Shown one piece after another: positions 1 through 13,410 of a stretch of 64,000 nucleotides of DNA. How positions within the stretch are numbered: the first letter of the stretch is position 1; the number at the start of each line of letters is the position of its first letter. A program made the translations under genes and the position numbers. The notes under the pieces are model-generated. The model saw only the letters and a program-made list of their open reading frames with translations, did no database searches and was not told the DNA's origin. The stretch comes from Rachycentron canadum (taxonomy: Eukaryota; Chordata; Actinopteri; Carangiformes; Rachycentridae). The stretch is taken from positions 14,628,870-14,692,869 of the forward strand of contig CM076648.1 of assembly GCA_038496675.1 (NCBI GenBank), in the 5' to 3' direction.

Positions 1-3000
1 TTCTCTCATCCTTCCATCTTTCAGCCTGGGAGAGTTAAATGCCCCCTTCTGCTGCCTCATTTACCTACTGTGGTGCCACCAAACTCACACAAGCATTATT
101 TGTGCTCAAACAAGCTGTTGCAGTTTTACTTGCCTGCTTCTGCATTTGTTTCATGAACCAGTGGCTTTTATTTGTCATGCCACTGTTTTGATTGACACAT
201 ATACACACGAGTGCTCATCACACTTTGTAGAATGGCAACACAAATAAATGTGTTAAAGACAATTTAGTACTGTGCCCCTTGTTGTTTACAGCCACTTCAA
301 GTAGTGATTGACCAGCGTGCTGTAATGTCTTAAAGCTCTGCCCCCCCCTCACTCTCTTTGTGCCTCAGTGGCCAGGGGACGTTTATATGCTCTGTGTGAG
401 CTAAGAAAATACAGGCTAACAAGTTTACAGCATCTGTATCATCCATTATATAAATATTTACTTTCTGATTTGTGTCAAGGAGACAAATGGCATGAAATTT
501 AGGAATGAGCTGTGGCAGCGTTGATTTTTTATTTATTTTTTTCCCTTTTGTCTGTGGACAAAGTAGATGTCTGTACATGTGCTCACGTTCTCACGTTTGT
601 TTGCTTGGAGATTTGCCGCCTGTTAGTTAATATGATTGTAGTTTCTTTTTGAAGCCCTTAGGGGCTCAAGAAGTCGGTCATACGGATATGCAGCAAATAG
701 AAAATGCATAACATTGTGCACTTCTAATGTATTTATTCAGATTAATTTGAATATTATTGCTGCATTTTCACAACACCAAAACATTGCATGCATGCCAATT
801 AATACCAATTACCACTTAACCAATTTTGCAGAATAATACATACAAAATTCATCCTAATAGATGGATAAAATGCTAACATAATGATTTGGTCACTTATCCA
901 TTTAAGGTGAAAATATAAAGAAGTTTCTGATCTTAAATCAACAGTGACCCCTCCCAACACGCCGCTCTATGCTTTCACACGCCTTGTCCCCATCGCTACA
1001 ATGCCAGTTCTTTGTAAAACCATTAATATTTTATGTGATCATGGGCCCTCATAAGCAAATTTCAGTCCCTAGCAAGTTGAGCAAAAGCATGATTAATTTA
1101 GTATTTATAACCCGACAACCCTTTAAACAACACAGGGCCCCCGGCCACAAAGCAAGGCACAGTTTGAAACAAAACTAGCAGCCTCTAAATCATAATCAGC
1201 ATAGTCATTCAGGATCATTTGAGTTCTGGGACACATTTTTTTCCCTGTAACACCAGCTGCAGGTTTGGTGTGCAACCAGCGCCTGTGTGAGGAAGGCAGC
1301 CTCAATTTTAAAGCTCCACCAGTAAAATTTATTATTAAATATTACGTAAATAAAATCTTTATTTCTCAGCTGCAAGACAGAAAACACTCTTCTACAAAAA
1401 ATCTTTCCACCATCCTCAGTTTGTTGAGAATTACTGCTGTGTAGGACTTAACAAAGCCCTTTAACCTTGTCTACTGACCACAGATCCCAGGTAGCCCTGC
1501 TAACAGAGAAATTCCTTCAATAAATCAAGACATGGTGCTGCAGCCAGAGAGCTGCAGCTTTTCTGTTTACAAGTAAAAAAACATGGCAACACTGGAAGCC
1601 AGTGCATTCTGAATGATCACTTTTTTTTTCTTTTTTAGTCTCTGAAAGAAACGTTTTATCTTTTTGCAACTATTGAATTTACTGTATATCCCAATTTATA
1701 ATCTAGAAAAAATAAAATCCTATTTATAGTCCTCATTTTCACCACATTTATCTGTTTATATTTTCAGTTCAGCCATGTTATATTAAAGCCAGTGCAATCT
1801 AAATTTACATGTACAAGTTCTGTATAATTATTGCTATTGTTGTTATTATAAGTGAAGTATATTTTACATTTCAAAAGTGTAAATACTCATGAAGCACATT
1901 GTTTATTGTTATATATTATACAGTATATTATCATGCAATATGGACATTTCATCCTTACTTTTTTTTGATGTAGAGTCATGACTTCTGTTGGAGATGTTAT
2001 GTAGTGCTCATTACTTTATGAGTATTGCCTGTCTCCAGGCCTATACTTGTACTGATTTGTTGGTTTTCTATTGTTTCTTATGTGAATTAGGCCTCTATAG
2101 TCATCTCTCAATATTGCTATTTCTGTTACTATAAAAACATTGGTCACAAAACTTATAGTATGTTGGATTATTGTGTTGTAGCTGGTTAATGTGGGGCTAT
2201 TTTTAACAACTTAATACCAGGTACTTTTGGGTAGCTTCTGTAGCAACATGTTTTATGAGATATGATGCTTAACTAAGTATAGCTTCCAAATAAATGTAAT
2301 GGAGAAGAAGCAGAAAATAATATAAGATTATAATTCTCAAGTGAAATACAGTTACCTCAAATTTATACCTGGTGAAGTATTTAGCACCTAAACCAGATAT
2401 TTCCCTCAGGTCTCTGCGGAGACTAAAAACAGAGCTACAACAGAGTGAATATTGGACTTGACATTTAACAGAAACACACACACACACAAAACACAAACAT
2501 GACCAAATCAACAAGCCAACAAGTTACCCAAATCAACTTAAACATAACATGTCAATGTCACAGCTTGTTTCCACTGCCTCCCAGTGGCCAAAAGAAAACC
2601 AGTTTTAAGTGTGTAAAGTGTAAGTCATAATCATGTTTGTGCAATAAAATACACAACAGGAGGCCACATCTTCTATCTGGTCAGGACACGCAGTGGTAAC
2701 TTTCATTTGACAGAAGTTATAAAAATGTTTGAATGACAGTTGAAGTGGAAACAAGTCACATGACAAGACACGTTGAGTGTGTCTGTAACATTTCTCTGCA
2801 GTCTCATCCTCCCTCTTAGGATGAATCCCAATCGAATCAGGCTATACACTAACATGATCACTGTACTGTTCAACTTCATTAAAGATAATCTCTGTGCAGG
2901 CAGCACTAGACGCAGCAGGCCCATCCTGCTGCCCTCTGCTGTCATTGATTACTGCAGTGATTTGCAGCATATAATCCAATGCTCTGTGACAGGTTGTAAC

Positions 3001-4259
3001 TGAGGTTAAAGATGGCAATTTAATTATATGTCAGAGGTCACATTAAAGCCTGACCCTTGACCCATTGCCACAAGACTCTGCTGATTAGTGACAATCTTAT
3101 GTTATTGATTAAACTGAACAACATAGCAGGCAAATAAGAGTTAGGAATAACAGGTAACTGATACAGGATCAGTATTTTTCTGAGGTCTCTGAAATGGAAA
3201 TTCAAGCATCCCTAGCACCCAATGCCCACATTTTGCCAAATGATTTCTTATACTATACAGTATAGTATTTCCATGGTATTGAATAACCATTCAATGGTTT
3301 GATTAAATTTTTAAATTTTAATTCAGTATAACTAAATAAACAGAATATATGACATTGAGGATACAATGATTTTATTAGGTCCTAATGAAAATACACAAAC
3401 AAAAACAAAAATTAGTGTGAATAGGCTAAACCCAATCAAGTGTGGAATCAAGAAACTCAAGCTTACATGACTTTAAATTTAACACCTGAACTGGACTTCT
3501 GTGCTTCTGTCCTCATCCTGAAAAACGTTTATGTGTGAATCATTTGAATTTAGATTCATTAAAACTAATAAGAAGCAAGCTACTGTAACATTAAAGACAT
3601 TTTTAGACTTTAGACAACCTGTACAAAATGCTGAACATTAAAACAACAAATTCAGGGTTTTATAGAAATTTAGATGCTGGTCTAATTCTTAGTCAGAGGA
3701 AGTAACTTGGCTTCATGCCAAGAAATTGTCACAAAGATCTATCTACAAACATCAGTTTGTGAATTTACCAAACAAGATGCAACGTGTTTGAAAGTGAACT
3801 GTAGAGGGCAGGGATGTTTCTCCGATTCCTTTGTCCTTTAAGTTTACACTTCCTCAGATGTTTTCACCCTAGAGGAAAAATGATGTACAAATGATTTAGT
3901 CTTTCTAAGACGTGACACGTTTTTTGAACCATATCAAAAAATTAATGATGAAAAGAAATCACAGTTTACAGATTGCTAATATAGCTCAGAGGTTTATTCT
4001 GTCTGGGATTAAACAATTTCATGCAGAATAAGAATATGCCACACTAGAAGTCAGTTGAGTTATACATAAATACATAAGTAAAAAATAACTTAAGTCATGG
4101 GAATGTACATTCATTGCGTGTCAATTTAGCAGGCCAGCCACTTTGTTTTTAAATTAATCTAAACAATTCCTCATGTATACCAATTTTTGTTTTTTTGTTT
4201 TTTTTTGAGTATGAATGTGGATCCAACTTTATGATGCTATGAACAAGTACAGAGTTGTT
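1..4259. other. Intergenic, AT-rich, no gene
   Basis: AT-rich unique sequence with short poly-T and poly-A runs and a short CA tract near 2474. Open frames are under 90 codons and lack domains. The one site worth noting is the CTCF-like motif at 2928; a second, weaker match (12 of 15) is at 3798-3812. Confidence 0.6.
2928..2942 (-). promoter_or_regulatory. CTCF-like motif
   Basis: On the minus strand it fits the core CTCF pattern CCASYAGRKGGCRSY at 14 of 15 positions; the plus strand reads gctGCCCTCTGCTGt. Only a motif match; such matches are common by chance. Confidence 0.35.
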
Positions 4260-4790
4260 CTGGCGTGTCATTAGGCTCCTGGGTACAAGCACAGCTAACA
4301 TGTCTGCAGTCAGCCATATATGCAAATGATAGGGCAATTGTAGATATACAAATATGTACCCATGGTCCATGCGGCCTAATGGCCTCCCTCCCTCTGGCCA
4401 GCTCAATGGCTCATTTAGATATCTGCTTGGTTTATTATGTGAATAAGTTACGCCTGGCTTGTTACGACCCTCTAGGTTCCTGTTTCTGCTGTGTAGCAGA
4501 GATGTGTGGTGCTCAATTAGGCTGCATGGCTGGCAGAGTTAACCCTTTGTGCCAGACAAACTGTTTTTTCTCAGCCAAATGGTGCTGGTACAGTATGGGG
4601 GGTTTCAGGCAGGGATCAAAAGATCAATCCTAATACAGTGCTACCAAGCTGACCTCTCAGATGTAATAAAGGCGCCATCTTTCACCCTTGGGGCCTATTT
4701 AGAGCCTCCCACCCCATGAACAAACCTGGTATCTTTAAATTAGCTGACTTGCTTGCCCTGCAGGTAATTGCATTAGTTTATCAATGTTCA
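4260..4790. promoter_or_regulatory. Candidate conserved non-coding element in the gene desert
   Basis: Unique block of balanced composition with an octamer ATGCAAAT (4320-4327), ggcctaatggcc, gtaataaaggcgccatc and gtaattgcattag. The 122-codon open frame inside (4265-4633) has no domain and looks fortuitous. Class IV and other POU proteins bind octamer-like sites. Confidence 0.33.
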
Positions 4791-6434
4791 ACACAATTTA
4801 TTACTTACTCCAGCACCAGCAAGATCCTGGTGTTAATGTTCTCTGTGAGGAGACAGGGAAGCAAAGTCTTTGTGTGTGTGTTTGAGTCTGCGTATGTTTA
4901 TGTGTGTCTCTTTGAAAATTAATAAAAGTAAAGACAAGACACCAAGAAGTGAAATTACAGTTTTATTGCCAGTGGTAGATTTTATACAGGTCTATTGCCA
5001 AGGTCTTATATGTGCATAAATGAACCAAATTATAACCTTACATTTTACTATATGTGAGTGGACATCCATATTGCAATGTTCAAATAATTTATTGGTGACC
5101 TTACTGTTGCCTTTGAGCCGTCAGGTTAACTCTTCTTTCTTCTTGTATGTCTATCTCAGCCCTTCTCCATTCTCTGCCATGCAGTGATCATTATAGCTCT
5201 AGCACTTGTTTTAAAACTTTATGTGACAGCAGACTTATTTGGCTTAATAGGTGCTTAAATCAGATTGTCTTTCATTACACTAAAAACAATATTACTGTCT
5301 GTACTTTTCAATGGAGTTCTCTGGCCAGAGGCTGCAGCGTGCCTCCCTCACATCTGTATGCATTATGAATCTGTCTGAGGTAATAAACAGACCCTGCTCT
5401 TATTCCTGCTTCCTGGTATCATTATTCTTTGCCCCTCAGATGGATTATAGCCCATTGTGCAACATGTAGATGAGTGGCGCTCCTCTGATTGCCTTATGGC
5501 CATCAGGCTTTGCATATTTACTGCCCATGAATCACGGTGCGCAGAAAACCCACAGCAACATATTCTGATCCTCCTCCCCCTTCCACTTTTTACCCTCTAC
5601 TCTGTTTTACAGTTTTTCTCTGATTCAGCCTCTCATTGTCACTTATTTTCCTTTAGCTGCCTTTCTCTCACTACTTCCCTCTTCTCTACCACTCTTCGTT
5701 CATTGTCTGTCTTTCCCTATGCCTTGATCCTGCTCTATGCATTCCCAGCTGCTTAATTAAAGCATGTATTATTAATACTGCTATATCTTTGTCCATCCTT
5801 CTTCCCTGTTCATATGACTGCTACATTAAGTGTAAATTGTTTCGCTGTAATTCCCTTTTAATGTCCCTGTTATAATCAGTGTTTCTGGTGTGTGGAGGCA
5901 AGGGAGGAGAGAAAAAGAGAGAGAGAGAGCACAACTGAGATCATATGCTTTCATTGTAACTTACTGTTTGATGTGTGGCTTGCATACTAGAGGGCCTGTA
6001 ATTAGGCCTGTTTTACAAGTCAAATGTATATGGTAGCAATCTGCAAAATATGAGATTAATAAAAGAAAGTTGTCAGATGTGGCTGGTGTGGTGCATTGGC
6101 TGTCTCTGCTAAGCCCCAGGGAAAGAGCAGTACACTTAAGTTCTTGCCTTTTTTTTTTTTTTTTTAAATAACAGCTACCCATTGTCCTGTGAAAACCGAA
6201 CATACCTGTGACTTAAAGACCTGCATGATTTCAACAATCTGGGATCAAATTTGATATTGTGTAGCTAGGATTCGGACCACCAAAAACAAACAACAAACAT
6301 CAACAAAAAACAACAAACAAAACAACAAAAAAATTATTTCCTGAAACAATGACCCACATTCTATCAGTACCTCACAGACCATTGTTGCATTATCCAAGCT
6401 AACTGGCTTCTATGGATGGCACTTCAGTCCAGAC
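4791..6434. other. Intergenic, no gene
   Basis: Unique sequence of mixed composition, pyrimidine-rich around 5570-5740, a short GA run near 5911 and poly-T near 6149. The 99-codon frame at 5457-5756 has no domain and reflects the pyrimidine-rich tract. Confidence 0.55.
6279..6333. repeat. AAC-rich low-complexity tract
   Basis: Irregular CAAA/CAAC sequence of about 55 bp. Confidence 0.75.
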
Positions 6435-6925
6435 TGCAATATTTCATTGGACAACCATTATATTTTGTACAAACATTCATGATGTCCAGGTAATAAATCC
6501 TTAAAAGTTTGCCTCCTTTATTCTTGTACAATAGTGTTGACATTTGTGGTTTTGACTGAAATGTATCAACAAGTGCTGGTTGGATTACCACGAAATTTGA
6601 TGCAGACATTTATGTTTACCTTAGGATGACTACCAACAACCTTTGTGAATTTCATCTAGCGCCATCATCAGGCCAAATTTTCAGTTTGTCCGATACTTTA
6701 AGACTAAGTATCTTACCTGCAAAGCTAATGGCATTTCCATCAGCCTCAGATTTACTTTGTGTTTTGTGCTAATTTGCAATATTAGCATGCTAATATGCTA
6801 AGCCAAAATGGTGAACATGATAAATGTTATAATGTCAGTGTAAACATCTTAGTGTGCTGACATTGGCTTGTTGCTAAATGCTTTAGCAATAGCTTCACAG
6901 AGATGATAGCATAGCTTTTTGGTCT
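6435..6925 (+). repeat. Dispersed repeat of a type common in percomorph fish
   Basis: Recognised from wording typical of fish genomes: tttcatctagcgccatcatc, catttccatcagcctcag, attagcatgctaatatgcta, ggtgaacatg, agcttcacagagatgatagc. The core attagcatgctaat (6781-6794) is a perfect palindrome. I cannot name the family; it is not coding and is old. Confidence 0.6.
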
Positions 6926-7179
6926 TGTTTTTTTTCACTGTCAGCACCTCATTGAAATTTTATTTACTCTTATTGTATTGGAGCAGTGGCAGAAATCTCT
7001 GAGGCAGATCTCAAAACCCAGGCAAAACAAAAATCACAAGAGCTAGAAAGGTTAAAGTCAGAGCAAATGCATACTTTTTTTGTAAATTGGGTGAACTGAT
7101 ACATCTAAAGTGCCATCAAACCTCAGAGAGAGTTTTGCCAATGAAGCACTGAACAATATGTATTATTAGCTCATGAGAT

Positions 7180-7560
7180 TTCTGTCCCCTGTCAAAGGCA
7201 CTTTCCTTTACCCTCATCTAACCATCATGTCTAATGAAATGGTGTTGATGCTTTACCATTTATCAGTCACCGAGCGCTTGGTCCAACATTATTGATTCAA
7301 GAAGGCCAATTGGCTGGGAGGGTGCTGTAAACTGGCCGATTTAAAACCTACATCCTTCATTGTCACATGATGGGTGCAGAATGAGATCGTAAGAGGATGA
7401 ATGAATGCAGCACCAATAAATAAAGAGAAGGAAATATAATCTGGCAGACAGACAGAGGCTGTCGATAGGACTGGCATCTGTGATGCCCTCAAAGTGATTG
7501 TGAGGGCAGTGAGCATTAGCTTCGGCATTGTAAAGGTGTGGTGAGAGGACGTCTCCTTCT
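7180..7560. promoter_or_regulatory. Candidate non-coding element
   Basis: Unique sequence rich in AATGG/CCATT-type motifs and homeobox cores, for example caacattattgattc and aaggccaattggctggg. No repeats or coding signal. Weak evidence by composition only. Confidence 0.22.
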
Positions 7561-10500
7561 CATGTCACACGTTGTCTTCACTGAGACAGATGTTGTGCAT
7601 GAGTAATGGAACAAGTATTGTGTCACATAGAGGCCTGTCTGCTCCATGTAGCAAGCAGGTAACAGAAAAGAGTGTGAGGGACCGCTAATATCGTAAAGCA
7701 GTGTTTAAATATTTTAATTTCATTTGTCAGAGGGGCCCCTCCCCTGCACTCCATTACCCTGACAACCATCCTTCATCAGCTGAATGAGTGCATTATTCAT
7801 TAGCACTAATTATTTTCACATAACGTCTGCCCCGATATATTTAACCTCCACATTACACCCGAGATAATGGCCTTGTAAAATTGAATTGCGAGAAAGAAGT
7901 GGAGTTGGAAAGCTCATTTAAAGAACATAAGAGGGAGGAAAAAAGTGAGGGAGGTGCAGGAGGGGTTTTTGAAGCAGCTGTGGAGTGGGGGGTTGACAGG
8001 AAGAGTGTTAAGCACTTTGGGACATGGAGCCCCAGAAGTGATGGGACATTTGTTCCTGTCTCATTTGCATGCTAAGAGAAGAGCCCGGTGGTTCTCTGTT
8101 GGGTTGAAGAGATACCTAAATGCCCCATGGGCTAGAGGTGCCCTCCAGCCTCGCAGTTAAGATTATCTCTCCCTGACCTGACACATGACCTCATTTTTTT
8201 ATTTAAACACACAAGACCTGTGACAGCGGGAACAGAGACAGGCGAGTCTTTTTCACCTTGCTTTCCCTGACTCCATCTTTGTTGTCCCCTTCTTTGCCTT
8301 CTTTCTTTCTTTCATTCTTTTGCTTTTTATTCAGCTCCTTACCTGCAGTAGCTCCACTGATGATTGAAACGACGTTGAATCACCCACTCAGGCCTCAGCT
8401 CAAATTTCCAACTGAGAAGTATGGACGTTTTCCATACAAACAAACTTCAAAACAAATTGAGGAGCAAGGAATGCTTTATTTCTACTTTGCTTATTCATGA
8501 GACTGACATTCACCAACATGCAAAATTTAGACCCAAAGAAGGCTTGCTGCTCCACTTGCTTCATCTTTGCTCTCTTCTGGGCAAACGCTGTGACCCCATG
8601 CCAAAAGTCTAAGCCAAACTCTCACCCGTGCACAAGTAAAGAGATGAGAACACACACAGAAATATAGTGATAACACGTAACTTATACAATAACTTTCATG
8701 TACAAGTTAAATAAAGAAAATGGCCTATGTTATTTTTAAACAGCTGCACATGAGCCATATTGTATTTGGTGATGCTTGACTTTAACTCACCACCTTTTTG
8801 CATTTATAAGCACTATTTACTACATTGTTAATAAGATTATATATTGTATTGCCTCCTATTGACACAGAGAATTTGAGGCTGGTGTATTAATACATACTAA
8901 ATGGGAATGTAGTATACACAGTTGTAATAATCTAAAATATGTCTCTTAGGAGAAGTTAAGATCATTGGACACTGAAAAAGTCTGCTTGCAAGGGCAAAAT
9001 AATGTGTTAAAACTATACAATTTCTATTTAGTACTTATCTGTGCTTAATGGGGTGGGTTAAAGTAAAGATTAAAGTAAGGCATTAACATGTTTTTTTTTC
9101 TAAATAGATGAAAATAAACAGTTATATAGAGGTCACTGCACTGAGTTGACCTATATTCATTTAATAACATTTTTTATAATAGATATAGATAGATAGATAA
9201 TTAGACTGTCAAATCTATGTACTACAATTTTCTGAAAAATCAATTGTGATATATGTACAATAGAGGCCAAATCTTTTTTATCAACTAAGTCAATTAATGG
9301 ACTCTCCATTTGAGCACTATTTCTGACTCTAAATTCATCATATTTCATAACATCAGTAGCATGTTGTAGACTGAAACATGGTAAAGTGTTTATTTTTCCT
9401 GGCATTTTTTGCATTTGTTGTGCTTTCTTTCTCTGATTTCCTGAGTAATGTAAACAGTGACCATGCTCGTCTTCAGGCTATGTGAGTGTGAAAGTGAGTG
9501 TGCTGCTTTGTATGCTTGATGCCGAGTAATTGCTGTTCATTTCAACTGGGAAAAAATATTATTCACACGCCTTTCTGTGTTACGCCCAGAAGGCAGCGCT
9601 CTCCATGTGTAAAGTATCTGTCTCTCTGACATTTAGATTTGCCTTTTAAAGATGACATTTTTCAAAACTGGCATTTCTTCATATGTTTTCTAGAGGCGAC
9701 AAAATTATTCTTTTACATTCCAGTCGTGAGTGTTCATGTAAGTGTGTAATTTGTCCAAGCTTAAGTTGTTTGCTTGTTTTGTTTTCCTTGGTAATGTTGA
9801 TATTATTTCATGATATGTACTAAAAATGTTATCATTGCCTGACACTGATATCGGTGTACCTGTCGGAACATTAACTTTACTTACATTGCATAAAGAATCC
9901 AATCCAGAAATGCTTCAATTTTGATGCTTCAAATCTAATTCACAGGTAAGAGCAAGCATGAGTTACCGTTCCATGGCTGTGTTGGCTGTGGCTGAGGTAG
10001 GGAGGATGCTCGGGCTCATCTGCAGAAAAAAACACGTGCACATTTGTCACATTTGTGGTATGAGTGTGATTTATCTATACAAATAGGCTATATGACAACA
10101 GCTTGATAGGTGTGGATGGCACTTGATAGTTTTTGGGTGTCTGGCTGAGGATTAATGTTGTACTGAGTGCACAGTTATCGAGCAGACATGCTCATCCTTG
10201 AATGACTGCTTTGAATCACTGGAGATTTCCAATTACTGCACTCTGGTGCCTCACAATGAACCTTTACCCATTCTGCAAATGAGCATGTTATCCCTAAATA
10301 ATTTCCTCAACAAAGATGGTGCTATGCATTATGAAATATTCAGAGCTCAATTTTCCTGCTCTATCAGACTTTGGAAAGATCCATAATTACATGATAATCC
10401 ACAATGTAATTCATTTTGGGTACTTTGGGAATCTGAGTTCTCTTCATGGTGAAATATTAAATATGTTGGTGAAATGGCACAAAGCCTTCTTTGTGGCAGT

Positions 10501-11590
10501 TGTGATTGTTTTTAGGGGATTATGTACAACAATCTTGTTTTGTTTTTTCTGATATCTTCAGAGTCATTCAAAAAGTCAGGACTAATGAGATACTGTAGCC
10601 AAACAGATGATACATTGGTGATTATTGTCAGACAGACTTACAATAATACAGTACATAAAGGGACAGAGAGACAAGATTGAGGACAGTTATTACTAAAGTG
10701 CAGAACTACCTAGGCACATAAACCTTCCTCGTAAGTGGCTGTAATATTCCAAGAATGGCAGGTTTATGTTAAAAAGGCTAACAGCAGCCCATTACACAGC
10801 AATTTGAGTTATGGCATAGTAATAGAACACTATTAGAAACCAAAAGGTGTGGGGTGGTGTTGGATTATGACTTGCTGGCCAGAGATGTGAGGTTAAAGTT
10901 CAGTTAATGTGCAGTGCAACTCTACGCTTAGAAGAGGCATGTGTCAGATATATTGGCATTTTAAAGGTAAATAGGAAGGGGCTTCTCGATATGAGACAGA
11001 CGCACATTTTGTCAACATACAGTATATTATCTGCATAAGAATTTACATTGAATTGTGTGCCATGAAGAGTGAGTGTGTGCTTCACATTTCCTGTGTAACT
11101 ACTGACATATACTTGAAGAAGTTTATAATGTATAATACAATTTATACAGCACTATCTCACTGTAAGGTATTTAGAGAAATCGGCCATAAAAAAAAAATCC
11201 TTAGCCACTGGCTTTAAAACCAATAAACTTAAATGGAGCTGCTGACATTTTTAGTACTGCATTATTGTAAGTCAGCCTGAGAACACTGCATGTGTGTGTG
11301 TGTGTGTGTGTGCGTGTGTGTGTAGCTGATGAGGCAGAGAGTGTCAAAACAGCTGTCAGTCACTGCGGCAGAGCGCTCAGCAAGATGACGTTAATGACGC
11401 TCTTCTTCAAATGTGAAGCCCAAGTGGTAACAGTGCCAAGCTTAAAGGCCAAAGCTGTGACAGCAGAGGAGAACAGAAGGCAAAGCAGAGCTGGTGGAGA
11501 GAAGTGTGGGGAGCTGCTTCACTTCACAGATACACAATATGACAACAGGTGAGACATGTTACACTGGGTCTCTATCTCTCTCTCTGTCTA
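7561..11590. other. Intergenic, no gene
   Basis: Mostly AT-rich unique sequence. Contains a balanced stretch at 7700-8160, a short AGAT repeat near 9181 and the TG microsatellite at 11291. No domain-bearing frame, tRNA or clear mobile element. Confidence 0.5.
11291..11323. repeat. (TG)n microsatellite
   Basis: TG repeat with one GC interruption. Confidence 0.9.
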
Positions 11591-13410
11591 TAGTGTCTAT
11601 AAAAGGCAATCATCCCTCTTAAATGCTTTCATGTTTTATGGTGTTACAACACAGAATCAAAATGGGTTAAATGTGTCCTCTTTGGCACTGGTCAACAAAA
11701 ACATACCTTTAATACCAAAATGAAAATCTACATTTATTACAAATATAAACGTCAACAATAATTTTTTCATAATGTATTTACCTCCTTTCATTAGCCATGG
11801 TTAATTTGTGATAATGTTAATTTCAGTATGAACACACCTCCATGTGTAAGGTCCAATTTAGGGTGAGTCAGTATCTTGGTTAAAGTTACACTATGAAGGC
11901 AAAGGAGGACTTGAAGTTAATGAACATCCCATGAAGTACAGTTAAACTGATGATTAAGAAATTGGTGGATCTCCGCACAGCTATAAATTTGCCTACTGCC
12001 CTCAAAAACTGCGTGAGTGCTTATGAAGGAGACAAGTGAGGGAGGCCACCAAGAGATCCATGACATCTCTAAAGGAGTTACAAGCTTCAGAGGCTGAGCC
12101 TACAACTCTGCATACAACAATAGTTGTGCAAGTCTCTCACAAGTCGCAGCTTTATGGCAGAGTAGTAGAGACTACAGTTAACCAGAAGGCATGTGGGAAA
12201 CTCCACAGTCAGTCAGAATAGAAGAAGGTTCTGTGATCTGATGAGTCAAACTTATGGTCATCACACTAAACATGTGACACTGGACATCATCATAAACATC
12301 CTCTGCACACGTGGCGGAGGTGGCAGCATTATGCTGGGGTGATGAATCTCTGCAGAGGATAAAATAAAGCAAGATGCAGCAAAATAAGCTGATGTAGTCT
12401 GCAAGAAACCTGCAGCTTGTTTTTCAGAAAGACAGTGAGACCTAGCTTAAAGCCAAAGCTACACAAGAACGGCTTAACCCTGTAATAAGTCATTTCTTTT
12501 GTCGACTTATGGGCAGTAGAAACCAGTTGTAAACACTGACATATTTTTACCTTTTATGTGGACACGGCAAACTCGTTAACAAGCGGTTGCTCATTTACAC
12601 AGCCAGCAGTTGTCATCATTATTATCATTTCAGTGGAGCTCACTTTGAGAGTGTTGAGAGTCATTGGAGCTCACTTTGAGAGTGTAAGTCCAATATTCAC
12701 TCTATGTTATGTTTTTTTTTTTTTTTTTTTTTTTTTATAGCAACCCCTGGGGAAATATCTAGTTCCTGAGTGTTTGAATGTTCCACTGTGTTCACCAGTT
12801 ACTGACTGTGTCTGTCTGGTGCCGAGCAGGAAAAAATACCTGCCTGCTGCTTCCAAACACAAAGCTGCGGTAAACTGTAAAGCTACGTAATGACCTAAAC
12901 TCGCTATAAAACTCTGTAAAGCTGAGGGCAGCAGTAGATTCAGGTGATAATTCTCCGTAGGTAGAGTGACCCCCCTAACACCGTTGCTTGATGCATTGCT
13001 ATTATAAAAATGTCGATTATAGCTGCTTTAAAAATAACAGTCATGGAGTGGCTGAGTCAGAGTCCAAATATCAACCCAATCAAGAGTTTGTGGCTGCACT
13101 TGAGAGGGACTGTCCATTCACCATTTTCCTGCAACTTGACAGAGCCTCAGCAGTTTGTGCAAAGACGAATGGGCCGTCTGTCCAGATGACAGTTGATAGA
13201 CACCTGTCCCCACAGAGTCAAGGTTGGAATTGCTGGCAAGGGTGCACCTACTAAATACTGACTTGGAGGTCGCGAAACAATTATTTTGCTTTTTATATTT
13301 GTCATTAATTTAGATCAGGTTGAAGAGATCCGCTTTCACTTTGACATACGGGGTCTTTTCCTGTTGAACGGTGCTGGAATACTCACATTATATTCACTCT
13401 GATTCAACAT
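11591..13410 (+). mobile_element. Degenerate Tc1/mariner-type transposon, interrupted by another insertion
   Basis: The left end (TA then GTGTCTATAAAAGG, ...TTTTATGGTGTTACAACA, ...CACTGGTCAACA) and the right end (...TCTTTTCCTGTTGAACGGTGC..., ...CTGATTCAAC) form imperfect inverted repeats of the kind found in fish Tc1-like elements. Between them lie fragments of transposase: KRSMTSLKELQAS (about 12050), LYGRV (12157) and the catalytic-end block MEWLSQSPNINPIKSLWLHL (13043-13102). Stops and frameshifts break the frame. The NPIENLW motif carrying the third catalytic acid reads NPIKSLW here, so Glu is replaced by Lys. The element is dead. The exact right boundary is uncertain, 13410-13520. Confidence 0.82.
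12478..13027. mobile_element. TTAA-flanked insertion inside the Tc1-like element
   Basis: The Tc1-like sequence breaks off at acggcTTAA (12474-12477) and resumes after TTAA (13028-13031) with aaataacagtcatggagtgg. The intervening 550 bp is foreign. The duplicated TTAA fits a TTAA-targeting (piggyBac-type) element. The left end starts CCCTGTAA, but I see no matching inverted repeat at the right end. It carries a 31-bp tandem duplication (ggagctcactttgagagtgt at 12635 and 12666) and a poly-T run. No coding capacity. Confidence 0.65.

Noticed and set aside
4265..4633. 122-codon frame with many cysteines
   Set aside because: Cys spacing fits no known domain, there is no signal for splicing or promoter, and the block is better explained as a non-coding element.
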